A stretch of 64,000 bases of DNA from Mesostigma viride. Taxonomy: Eukaryota > Streptophyta > Mesostigmatophyceae > Mesostigmatales > Mesostigmataceae. Under the pieces are notes generated by a model that was not told where the DNA came from, searched no databases, and worked only from the letters and a program-made list of their open reading frames with translations. Position numbers and translations under genes: made by a program. Each line of letters begins with the position of its first letter. Position 1 is the first letter of the stretch. The DNA is taken from assembly GCA_009746045.1 (NCBI GenBank), contig RPFO01000082.1, forward strand, positions 3,405,968 to 3,469,967, given 5' to 3'. Of the stretch, positions 33,046 through 43,955 are shown piece by piece.

Positions 33046-36000
33046 ATGGACGGCGATGACACGGATGCCCGCGCGGTGGAGAAGGGCCCCGCCGGCAGGT
33101 AATCACTTTACTCACTTTGGCTCGCGCTGTTCCATGGCTGTGTCTACCTGCAGGAAGATTTTGGGCGCTTAATTTGCGCTGACGCACTGTAACGTGTCTT
33201 GCAGTGTCGCAGGGTTATCCAGGCAGTTGTCGTATTTTGTCCGAGCTGGACACTCTTCATTTAGTGTCGTCTGTTAGCATAGCCTGCTGCAAGCGCCAGA
33301 GGGTGCGTGTCTACTGAGCTGACCTTGTGCTTTCGCCGGTTGCTGACTATTTCAACCGGCGTCTGGAGCAGTAGCAGTTTTCAATTCAGGAAGGACATTG
33401 TTTTTTAGACGCTTGGCGTCGTCAATGCTGTCCCGGTTTTGTTTAGTGGCGGATGACATGGCTCATTACACCGTTGTTAGTGCATTGGACTTGAATTGTA
33501 GGAATCGGCTTACGGGCTTTGTATTTCAAGGGCAAACCGTGAGATTTTCATGTTGCGTAATCATTGACGGCGTCTCCCTTTCCTCGGCATACCCGTTCGA
33601 GCCGTTCCCAGGTTTCTTAGGTACCCGGAAGAAATAGGCCGTGGCGCTTACAAGACCGTCTACAAGGGCTTTGACAGGGAGGAAGGCATGGAGGTGGCCT
33701 GGTGCAAGATCCGGGGCACCAAGGGCATGAGCCATGCGGACCGAGAGCGCATGTTCAAGGTTGGTTTGTTAGCAATCAGTCATCCCAATGTGTTAGTTTG
33801 GAACTCTAGAGCCATGCGGACCAAGAGCGCATGTTCGAGGTTGGTTTGTTAGAAATCAGTCATACCAATAAGGCAAGTCTGCTAGTTTGGACTCTAGAGT
33901 GACTGAGCGTGAGCGTGTGTTCAAGGTGTGTTTTGACCCAGTATCAATGTATTTTTTGTATTTTTCGCATTTCCACGGTGTATGTTCTCAACTTCGAAAG
34001 AGCGAGAATGTTAAGGTTGGCTGTAGCACACATCCTGTGATTGTGATTGTGATGCTACTGGCGCATGCCGCACTGGTTGACATCCTCGCTTTTGTTATTC
34101 CGCACTTTTGGGATAGGAAATAGTTATAGATAAAGCTTTGTGCCCAGAAGCGGTACCCTGAGTGTTCACCCTCAGGCAGTATGTGCTTACTAACCTTCTT
34201 CCACCCCACCGGTGCTTCCTGTGACCCCCTGTGTTTGTGCTCATGGCTCGACTGGCAATGCACAGCTGATTGATCAGCGATTCCCCCCTACGTTCATTCA
34301 TAGGACCGCTATGAATGACTGGTGTAGGACAGCTGATTGAATTGGTCAACCCCCCTGTGTTTAGGCGTAGGACTGGACTGGTCTAGGTGTGAGGCAGCTG
34401 ATTGAATCGCTTGGCATCCCCGTGTTTATGCCTAGCAGTGGACTTGTATAAGACAGCTGATTGAATGGCTAACCGAATGTGTGGCTACTGTGCCCGCCGG
34501 TCAGCGGTGCACTAGTTACCGCTGACGTCACGACATTTGATCATTCTCCCGTTTCCTCTCCCCTCAATCCCTACAACTAAAACCACTCCACCTCTCGCCC
34601 TCCCGTACCCCTGCCCGCCCATCGCTTACCCCCTATCCCCCCCCCCGCCCCGTCTCCCCCCTCCCCCCCCTCCTACCTGCCAGGAGGTGGCGATGCTCCC
34701 GCTGCTGGACAACAAGAACATCATCAACATGTTTGGCCTGTGGCGCTCGGCCAGCGGCGAGCTCAACATCATCACCGAGCTGTTCACGAGCGGGAATCTG
34801 CGCGAGTTCCGCCACCGCCACCGCGACATGGACGTGCGCGACATCCTCCGCAAGTGGGGGCGCCAGATCTTGCTGGGCCTGGACTACCTCCACTCCCAGG
34901 ACCCGCCGATCGTCCACCGGGATCTGAAATCCGAGAATATCTTGATCAACGGGCACACGGGGGATGCCAAGATCGCCGACCTGGGACTCGCGACAGTCGT
35001 CTCGCACGCCCGGCTGGCCCAGTCGGTTCTCGGCACGCCTCAGTTCATGGCGCCGGAGCTGTACGACGAGTTCTACGACGAGATGGTGGACATATACTCG
35101 TTCGGGATGGTGCTGCTGGAGCTCGTCACGCTGCGGCTCCCCTACGACGAATGCGAGACGGCCGCCCAGATCTACAAGAAGGTGATCAGCAAGCGCCCGC
35201 CCGCGGCGCTGGAGTCGGTCAAGGACTCGGAGGTGCGCGCAGTCATCGAGTGGTGCATCTCTCACGACCCGGATCACCGGCCGACCGCGGCCCAGCTGCT
35301 GCAGCACGAGCTGTTTGCGGAGCGCCGGCGCAACCACTTGATGATCACGCCCTCGGGCCGAATGTACCAGCACAGGGAGGGCGGGGGCGGGGCGGCGCCT
35401 GCGGCGGCGGCGCCCAATGGGCCCCCGAATGGGGGTGTTGTCCCAAATGGGGATGCATTCGCGAATGGGGGCTACCCGGGTCATGCGGCTATAAATAGCC
35501 ACGGGGGAGGCGGGGGGGATAATAGCTTCCCGAACATCCCCCGGGGCGAGCGCGTGCACGGGCAGCGTTTCGGCGTGTTTGTGGAGAAAAGCGTGGGCGA
35601 GCACGCGCTATCGGTGTACCTGATTGAGTACCGCAAGGAGGGCAAGATCAGCCGCATCCGGTTCGACTTCGACCCCAAGGCGGACACGGGCTTGAGCGTC
35701 GCGCAGGAGATGGTCTCGGCGCTGCACGTGTCGGAGGAAGACGTGGAGGAGATCGCGGCGCGCATCGACCTGTCCGTGACAACGTTCCTCGAGCGAAAGC
35801 ATAGCGCGAGTGAGTGGGGTGGGGGGGCGGTTTGGTGAGAGCGGATGGGTGGGAGCTTGTAGACCGTTACAGTTCGATGTATGTGCCATTTCGAGCGCAG
35901 ACACAGCGAGAATGAGTGGGGCAAGGTCTGGGTTAGGGCAGATGCATAGGGGCGTGTATGCCTCTTCCATGGATGGCTCTTTTCTTCCAGTGCTCCGCGA

Positions 36001-38649
36001 ACACAAGCACAGCACAAGCGGGTGGGGTTCAGTTTTGCTCCCATGAACAGGGGGCCACATCTCGCTGATGGGCCTGAAACCCCCTTCCCCTTATCCCCCC
36101 CCCCCCCTCCCCCCAATTGTACCCCCCTTTCCCCCCACCCTCTCAGAGTACTCAAATCTTGCGTTATTAAGCTTCGACTCCTTAAAGGGAGCATGTGCCT
36201 TATTAATTAAGTAATTAGTTTCCCCCGCCTCTCCTGTTGTTGGTGACCATCCTACTTGTCCCCCCTTTCCCCCCCTTTCCCCCCCCTTTCCCCCCCTTTC
36301 CCCCCCTTTCCCCCCCTTTCCCCCCCTTTCCCCCCCTTTCCCCCCCTTTCCCCCCCTTTCCCCCCCTTTCCCCCCCTTTCCCCCCCTTTCCCCCCCTTTC
36401 CCCCCCTTTCCCCCCCCTTTCCCCCCCTTTCCCCACCCCTTTCCCCCACCCTTCCCCACCCTTTCCCCCCCTTTCCCCACCCTTTCCCCACCCTTCCCCA
36501 CCCTTCCCCACCCCCTTTCCCCACCCTTTCCCCCACTCTCCTGGTTTGGCCCCCTGCAGTGCGGCGCAGCCTATCTGGTGCTGCCCCCGACATCACCACC
36601 CTGGCGAGCGGCCACCCCAGGGGCAGCGTATCCGGCAGCGCACTCAACACGCTGCCCCTGGCCGTGCCCATGTCGGCGCCGGTGTCGGAGACCTCCTCAC
36701 CCACGCTAGGGGGGCCGTCGCTACGCAAGGCCGCCTTACCGCATAGCCTTTCCGCGCAGTTTGAGAACGGGCTGGAGGTGGGTTCAACTTAGGGCATACA
36801 TCGATACAGACGATTGAAGAGCATATAAAATGAGTACATAATTGGAAGTTGCAAAGGACAAAAGAAGAGTATATGTAAGTTGCGTATTTAGTGGCTAATG
36901 GCAGGGGTTGATGAAAGGGTACATAAACTGAGTACACAACTGAAAATTGCAAGTGACGTTATAGAGTATGTACACGGCTATTGTAGTAAATGCTGGCTGT
37001 GGTGAGTCTCAGATGGGGCTGGGGGTGGGTAGCGTGCGATAGCTGGCCCCCGATTCGGGGTTGTTTCATCAATTGAATGGGATTGTTACGTCTATATATA
37101 GTTAGCTTGGCGGAGGTTGTGGGTGAACCCTGGGTATGCCCCCCAAAACCCTCAGGCTCCAGGAGAGGCCTTTTTATTCTCCCAATCCGGCGCCTCTAAA
37201 TGTGTCCCATGGCTATCTGTGAGCTCTGGACCATGGGGCAGCCTTACTGCATCCGCCACGCTTTTGCTATGCTAAAGCTTTATTGCACCCACAGTTGCGC
37301 CCGCACCATGATGCGGAGAGGGCGCTCTGTGGCCTGCCCACTTTGGGGAGTGAGAGAAGCTAGGGCGCCCTCCCTCCTCATTGTGTGTAGGGGTTGAACG
37401 TCTCTTCATTGGTACCCACTTGACACAGTCTACGTGATAATTAATTAATTAATTAATTAATTAATTAATCTACTGTTAGCTAGCCTGCCGCACTGCACTC
37501 AAACAAGGTTATGACATGCTAAGATTATGACATTTTAAATCTTGGCTACAATCTGCAATAGTGACAGCCATCTCGCGTGTGGCATGCAAGCTGTGACCCC
37601 CTTAAAACCGGCGCATGCATCGCTTCGCCGTGGTGCCAACCCACGCAACCCAGTGACCCCCCTAAGACCTCCCCTACTGCTGCCACCCGCCCACCCACCC
37701 ACCCGCATATCTATCCACACAGATGGACTCCCCGGACGAACGCGACGAAGAATCCGAAGTTGAAAGCCTCCACGGTGATCGCGCTGCCAACGGCAGCGGG
37801 AGTGGCGGGGGTGGTAGCGGGGGTGGCGGCGACAGCACTGCCTCCCCCGGGGGCGCCAGCCACAAGTCCCTCAGCCGCATCCACCGCAGCAGCTCCCTCG
37901 TGTCCTCCGTCGCGGCGCCCTCTAGCTGCGCCACATCTGGCGAGTGGGCGTCCTGCCTGCCGGAGACGGACGGCCACCCGGTGGGCGTCCGTAATTCCAC
38001 CGTTGTCAACGAGGTCCCCTTTGGCATATTCGTGCGGAAGGAACACCGCAAGCGGCCCCCTTGCTCCCATACTGTGCACGGGGATGGGGGATTCCTGTTC
38101 GGGCCGGGGGGGGTGATGACCGCGGTGGGTGCGGCGGCAGCCGCTGGGGGTGAGGGTGGGAGTGGGAGGGTTGAGGGCGCAGCATCTGGTGCTGCGGCTG
38201 GGCCGTCTGGGGAGGGGGGTGGGATGACAAGTGGCGGCGACGCGGGTGGGAGTGGCAGTGGCAGCATCAGCGCGTCCTCGCTGTGCAGCAAGTGCGAGGC
38301 CGAGTCGCCCGGCGACACGTTCAACATCAAGGTGTGCTGCCGCGACCGCCAAGGGCTGCTGTTCGACATCCTGCTGGCGATGCGTACGCTGGAACTAGAC
38401 ATCCAGGACGCGCGTGTGCGCACCGAGGGCGAGGTCTGCGTGGATGAGTTCCTCGTGCTCACGCGCCGGCCTGGGTCGCTCAGCCCGGACGCGCTCGCGG
38501 CCAGCCTGCACGACAAGTTTGGGTACATGATCCTGGGCAAGGACTACACGCCCTCAGTATCGCCGGCGGTGTCGCTAACGGGGAGCGGCGGCGCGGCGAT
38601 GGCGCGGATGAAAGTGACAGAGGCTACTCCGGCAGGGCCGGATCGGTGA
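33046..38649 (+). CDS. WNK-family serine/threonine kinase with OSR1_C-like and C-terminal ACT-like domains, five exons
   Basis: Exons 33046-33098, 33621-33759, 34684-35809, 36560-36777 and 37723-38649 total 2,463 nt (820 residues), all phases matching. WNK kinases control ion transport and osmotic or circadian responses in the cytosol. WNK hallmarks: the catalytic Lys sits in the glycine loop (IGRGAYKTVYKG) while the usual beta3 Lys is Cys (VAWCKI, as in animal WNKs; plants usually have Asn); HRDLKSEN, DLGLA in place of DFG, GTPQFMAPELYDE, VDIYSFGMVLLELVT. The kinase spans about 19-275. An OSR1_C/CCT-like segment (FGVFVEKS, IRFDFDPKADTGLSVAQEM) lies near 355-430. Exon 5 adds a Gly/Ser-rich linker and an ACT-like fold (about 710-760: FNIKVCCRDRQGLLFDILLA, VDEFLVL). 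Exon 5 starts with ATG, so a separate gene there is possible. Confidence 0.88.
33729..33925 (+). repeat. WNK: Tandem duplication of WNK exon 2 end with its donor site
   Basis: The last ~30 bp of exon 2 and ~50 bp of intron (AGCCATGCGGACCGAGAGCG, CATGTTCAAG|GTTGGTTTG, CAATCAGTCAT) are repeated at 33,811-33,895 with a few changes (GACCAAGAGCG, TTCGAG|GTTGG). A third, weaker echo follows (GAGCGTGAGCGTGTGTTCAAG|GTG at ~33,902). Each copy keeps a GT donor. There is no acceptor before the copies that would make them full exons. Confidence 0.85.
36245..36535 (+). repeat. (CCCCCCTTT)n array before the WNK exon 4 acceptor
   Basis: About 18 units of CCCCCCTTT (36,258-36,420) decaying into CCCCACCCTTT variants, ending ~25 bp before CCCCCTGCAG|TG at 36,559. 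Strand orientation keeps pyrimidines on the coding strand. Confidence 0.95.
37195..37470 (+). repeat. Dispersed repeat with (TTAA)n tail, copy 1
   Basis: GCTTTATTGCACCCACAGTTGC, CGCACCATGATG, CTCCCTCCTCATTGTGTGTAG then a (TTAA)n tail (37,440-37,468). A second copy is at 40,580-40,730. The tail form suggests another LINE or SINE family. In WNK intron 4. Confidence 0.7.
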
Positions 38650-40175
38650 CCCAATGGGTTATGTTTGTCAGGGCCGAGGAATCATTTGATCCTACAGGTG
38701 ACGTCTGGCAGGCCCACGGCATCGATGACCTCAATGGGAAACCGAGTGTGGGCCCCCCAATGTGGGGACCTTTGGAGGGGGGGGGGTGAGGTAATAGAGG
38801 TCACTACCGCTGGGAGGAGGGGGGGGGGGGGGGGGGGGGGTTGGGGGTTGGGCTGGGGCTGGGGCTGGGGCTGGGGTTGGGATATGCAAGGAGATGTGGC
38901 ATTGTAGGCCCATTGAGATATGCTGGACATGGGCTCGCAAAGATTACGGTCCAGCAATTATCCCATGTCCTCGGTGCACCCGCATGAGCCCATTTTGTAT
39001 TCCTGGATTTGGTCCCCCCGTACTTGCAGGCACTAGCCGGGATAGATGGAGTCCCTGGAGTCATGTTTGCTGTCAACCGGTTGGGGAGGGGGGTGGGGTG
39101 GGGGGGGGATAGCTCTTGTTGGGGCGGCATTGCTGCATTTATGCAGTATGCTCTCATCGGCTGGCTGTTGCCTGTCTTGTAAAGTCAGCGAACCAGCGGA
39201 TGTGGAACTTGGTCGGAAGATTCTGTGACGGGCGAGTTGTTTTCCCCGACGCCCCGGGTTGTATTCTAATGAGGAAACTATGCGGAAAGGTGCCATGGCT
39301 GCCGGGACGCGGAACGGTATTTTGCAAACAAGCGCGCGAACTGAAAACACTTCAGCGCTCCCTGGCTGGGTGCCCATGCTGGCCCCTGGACGGCCTTTGG
39401 CACGATTACACTGAGGCGTGGTGGCGCGACCACGCCGCCCATGCGATGAAAACTAGTGGGTTAGGCAGGAGAAAGCCTAATGCAAAAGTGTGTGTTGCAG
39501 TGGATGAGAGCATGCCAGTGGCGTGCGTTGCTCTGGAAACTTTCATGTTACTCTGCAGGTTGTATGATAATGGTCTTTCTTCTTTCATTCTTTGTCCTTC
39601 TCCTCTGCATCGTTTTTTTATATCCGGACCTCCTGCCATTCTGGGCCAAGCTTGCTTGCATGGCGGCAACATGGCAATGTTGTTGATATTCCATCGTTGT
39701 TTTCCAATGAACCTGGCTGGCTTTTATGCCAGGGCATGGCAGTCTTCTTTTCTATCTCTAAAGGCTGGTCAGTGGTGCGATATACGTCCCATCAGTCGAT
39801 GCCCTTGGAGACCGAGGATGGTTGGTGCGTGAATGCACCGCACTTGGCAATGGGTGAATACCCACTGGTGGGTTGCATGAGCACCCGGTGTGATCGCCTG
39901 GAAGCAAGGCCTTTGTATTCAGTCAGTGTTTGAAATATTTAATTTTTTCCCCTCCTCGCACACACACGCTACCTTGCCCGCCGTACAGTATCTCGGCATG
40001 ACACTTGTTTGGACACATTGGTGGGGACCAGTTAGGCTCGAAACACACGCCCTGATCAAGCATGCTGTTTCCGGCCCCACCGTCTAGGTCATCTAGTCGC
40101 TCTACACGTAAGCCAGCCATAATTTCAATGCACAAGGCTACACATTTCCATCACCATTCATATTCATCATCCTGA
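38650..40175. other. No gene recognised downstream of WNK
   Basis: Contains a G-run (38,820-38,840) with (GGGGCT)n, and open frames of up to ~240 codons (39,116-39,832, plus) that look like no family I know and have no matching splice pattern. Probably WNK 3' UTR and spacer. Confidence 0.45.
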
Positions 40176-40275
40176 ACGACTCGAATTAACACGCGAACAA
40201 GATAACGGCAGGCTCGAGCTACCATGGTCCGGATTCTCCCGATTTCTGGCCTGCGCTGGTTGTCTCCTTGACATT
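40176..40275 (-). repeat. Dispersed repeat R70, copy 4
   Basis: Reverse of the R70 block order: GATAACGGCAGGCTCGAGCT, ACCATGGTCCGGATTCTCCC, GATTTCTGGCCTGCGC, TTGTCTCCTTG. Closest to copy 1 at 2,815, with which it shares the preceding ATTCATCATCCT and AACGACTC. Confidence 0.78.
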
Positions 40276-40579
40276 GGTGGGGACATTAATTAAGTACGCC
40301 GCAAGTGTTGCTTCGCTTTGTGGAACTGTTGTCCTAAAGTGGGCTAATAGCCAGTGCTGGCTGGGCTACACAGAACTTTCTGGGAATGGTGAGTGTTGTG
40401 CTCATGGCACTAAAAGGAACTCTGCTTCTGGCAGTTCAGGTGAGGAAGGACCCTCGATATATGGTTTTCAATCGCGACTGGCATGACAATATACTGCTCA
40501 AAATGTTACTCCTGAATGTCATATAGTCCTGAAGGCAAAATATCATATTGCCCGTTATGCAAGACAACTATTTTGATAC

Positions 40580-40730
40580 TTCTTGCTTTATTGCACCCAC
40601 AATTGCGCCCGCACCATGATGACACGGAGAGAGCGAACGCTCGATCTGCGGCCTGCCTCCCACTTGGGGCAGTGATCGAGAATCTAGTGCGCTCTCCCTC
40701 CTCATTGTGTGTAGCCCGGTTGAAGGTTCC
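40580..40730 (+). repeat. Dispersed repeat, copy 2 (of 37,195-37,470)
   Basis: GCTTTATTGCACCCACAATTGC, CGCACCATGATG and CTCCCTCCTCATTGTGTGTAG in the same order as at 37,280-37,390. It is cut off by TTAA element copy B inserted at 40,731. Confidence 0.75.
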
Positions 40731-43023
40731 TTAAGGGGACGGGACGCCCCCGAATTTTTTGGCGCCAAAAAATTCGCGCCGGAGCCGAAGGTCACAAATT
40801 TCACGTGCACGGTGCGCGCACCCCTTGCGGAAGTGGCCATGGCGACTGCGTTCAGGCGAAACTACCACACTAAGGCAGGCGAAATGCAAAAATTTTACTC
40901 GAATCTAAAAGGAGATGAGTTTATGATGTTAGTTTGTGGCGGAAATCAGCTGGTTTACAATATCGCTGTTGTTTTTTTATGCCATCGGCATGGGGGGTAA
41001 TCTGAATTTTTTGGTCGCGCGGAATGAAATAGAATTCATGATAGCGGCTGTAAAATCGCGGTTTTGGGGGCTGTTCTGACCTTGAAGCAGGAATTAATAT
41101 CGGTTGCATCGAATTCTAAACCGAGCTGGTGCTTTTTGCCAGATTTTCGGCCATTATCGGTAAGTAATTGTTCAGACATGCGCAGTGCGTGTCTGACCTG
41201 TCCATGGAAGAACGGCTGTTGTTGCGCGCCTGGGCGAGGGATTTACGAGGGCAAGGTACAGATTTGTCGCGAACGTTATCTGCTATCGGTGCTTTCTTCT
41301 ATGAGCTCATCGTTCGAGGTTTTTTGCGTTCTTTTTGGGCAGTTTCCGCCAGCTAGCTCGCCGTCGCTTGCCGTTGTGTTGTCGAATACCTGGCAGCTTT
41401 AGATTGTTTTCGTTGATGTCGTGATCAGGGCCGCTTCAGTCGCAGCCTATAGCTCTTCGGGAAGGTATAAGGCATTTCATAAAACGTGTTCTGGCAAGGA
41501 TGTTGTGCGTATGGACGCTTCTTGTTGTTTGAGAGTGACGCACCCTCTCCTCACAGGCCGCAGCGGCATCACAGCGCTCATGCGGTGAAGGGCCGCCAAT
41601 GGTTTCTTTGCATTTTATCGTGCAGGGATGGAAGTGTTATAGTGATGATGATGTTGGAGATATTGCATTTGTGTGACTGCATGTAGATAGCTGGCACCAA
41701 TGGTTGTTTGAGCTTTCCTTTGTTATGATGATGTGACAAGACTACAATGTGCTGAGCCAACCATGGTTGACATGCATGACTGCATGCAAGCTATATATAC
41801 CATGTTCTTACTTGGTTCCTTGCCCTCCATAGTCCCAGTTTGTCATCCATGCCGGGGAGGACAGTTTAGGAGGTGTTGTTGTGTTGATTAGCTTGGTTGG
41901 CATCAACCTTACACTCTAACCTGGGAGAAACATAGAAATGCTGCTTAGGCATGTTAGGGCCACCATCGTCAAGGCTATGCACATATTTACAAGGCTGGCC
42001 ATGCTGGAGGGATGATGAAGACATATGGGGTGCGTGGCCACCCCTTTGTACTTTGTAAACATACTCTGCATGGTTTTGGTGCATGTTGGATGGCATATTA
42101 AGTGGCACTGTGGGGTTACTAACTTACTGAGTGGTCCTTAGTGCCTTGTCATGTGGTCCTATAGGAAACCCATCAACTTGAGCAGTTCTTGTCGCAATGA
42201 CCCCCCACATTGAGCATGCGTTGCCGTCAGCGTGCAAGAGTTGATTATGTGTGCTTTGGTCAGTTTGCAGATGTCTTTGATGAAGAAGGAGGTGCTAGTG
42301 TGGCTAAATGGTTACTCTAATTTCCTTGTAGCGTCTACATGGGTGGCCGTCTTGGAATGGTTGTAACTTGGGCAGTTCTTGTCAGAATGGCGTCAAACCT
42401 TGAACATAGGAGGTACCATATGTGCAGAGAATGGTAGTATGTGGTTTGGCCAGTTTTCATGAGGCTTAGATGTATAAAGGGGTGTTAGTGTGGTTAAATA
42501 CTAGCTAGTACCTCCCTTAGCTTCGTCACAGGTGGCAATCTAGGAATATCCATCAAATAGGGCTGCGCTTGTCAGAATGACCTGAAAATTTGGGGCTGCA
42601 TGTCCCCCCTCTCTAGTATTTGGGAATATATGATTTGGCACTATTGCATGTGTTTATGATTTGTTTTATTTTTTTTTGTTTAAAAAAGGACCCTTTTTGC
42701 GGGAAAATCCATCAATGTGTCTAAACATCATTATTCTGTGCTCAAAATTAGGCAGGCTTTCTCAAAAGTGGGGGAACTATGCGGGAATATATGATTTGGT
42801 CCCAATATGTTTGCCCATTGTCCTAGGAAAAATGTGACTAAAATAGCGTCTTTTTCTATTTTTAGCGCGTAACCGGTGTATGGTGGGGGCTAGTACCACC
42901 CCCAAGTGGCTGGAAATTTTTTTTTTAATCATATTTATGGTCCCCAATCATCATTGGATTTTTAGCACATGCATAGGTATGGTTTCCAGAAAAGTGCCCT
43001 TTAGGGGTGTCCCCTCCCCTTAA
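40731..43023 (+). mobile_element. TTAA-flanked inverted-repeat element, copy B (2.3 kb)
   Basis: TTAA at 40,731 and 43,020 flanks GGGGACGGGAC at the left and the reverse complement of GGGGAGGGGACACC at the right. The perfect 26-bp palindrome is at 40,751-40,776. It aligns along its whole length with copies A and C, with scattered substitutions and small indels. An open frame of 97 codons at 40,707-41,000 reads into the element from outside, so it is not likely to be a gene. No transposase is visible. Confidence 0.9.
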
Positions 43024-43120
43024 TGTACATCCTAGGTGCAGTTATATATAGAGTCACGGAGGATTAACCCCAACCGATGGAGGGATGGACACACAATTTT
43101 ACCTGTTCTATTCTATATAA
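43024..43120 (-). mobile_element. LINE 3' UTR fragment
   Basis: GAGTCACGGAGGATTAACCCC, the GATGGAGGGATGG remnant of (ATCC)n and TTTTACCTGTTCTATTCTAT match the minus-oriented LINE 3' UTR, diverged. Confidence 0.7.
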
Positions 43121-43649
<529 letters not shown>

Positions 43650-43652
<3 letters not shown>

Positions 43653-43870
43653 GACGCCGCAAGGCCCGCGCACCTTCAAAGAGCAGCCAGTAGGCTGAGA
43701 GGACTATGGGTGTCCTATAGTAGGACTCTCCGTGATTTAGAAAAAGATTATGGACAAGTGGGCTCAGGTCAAATCTAGAGGACAACTACCCCCCTCCGTT
43801 GGGGAAACCACGTGTCTGCAAACGTGGGAAGCATGCTAGACAAGAGGCCCCTAGGGTCGAGGGCACAATA
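43650..43870 (+). pseudogene. LINE ORF2 C-terminal remnant
   Basis: TAGACGCCGCAAGGCCCGCG, CACCTTCAAAGAGCAGC, GGACTCTCCGTGATTTAG and TGGACAAGTGGGCTCAGGTC correspond to the [10 protein letters not shown]...[11 protein letters not shown] end, with indels and stops. More decayed than the 5.5-7.1 kb copies. Confidence 0.75.
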
Positions 43871-43875
43871 GATAT

Positions 43876-43955
43876 CAAGGAGACAACCAGCGCAGGCCAG
43901 AAATCGGGAGAAATTATCCGGACCATGGTAGCTCGAGCCTGCCGTTATCTTGTCC
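43876..43955 (+). repeat. Dispersed repeat R70, copy 5
   Basis: AAGGAGACAACCAGCGCAGG, CCAGAAATCGGGAGAA, CCGGACCATGGTAGCTCGAG, CCTGCCGTTATCTTGTCCGC. A 4-bp insertion (TTAT) distinguishes it from the 17,652 copy. Confidence 0.8.

Noticed and set aside
34633-35604. 323-codon minus-strand frame opposite the WNK kinase exon
   Set aside because: A shadow of the GC-rich kinase exon: the plus frame has all kinase motifs and the minus frame has none. The minus frames at 37,674-38,540 opposite the ACT exon are rejected for the same reason.
36091-36792. Pro/Phe/Ser or Gly/Lys-rich long frames
   Set aside because: They come from the (CCCCCCTTT)n array. Only 36,560-36,777 (plus) is a WNK exon.
39116-39832. 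238-codon plus frame downstream of WNK
   Set aside because: Cys/Trp-rich and unlike any family I know, with no splice partners and no support from codon pattern. Left as unassigned sequence.
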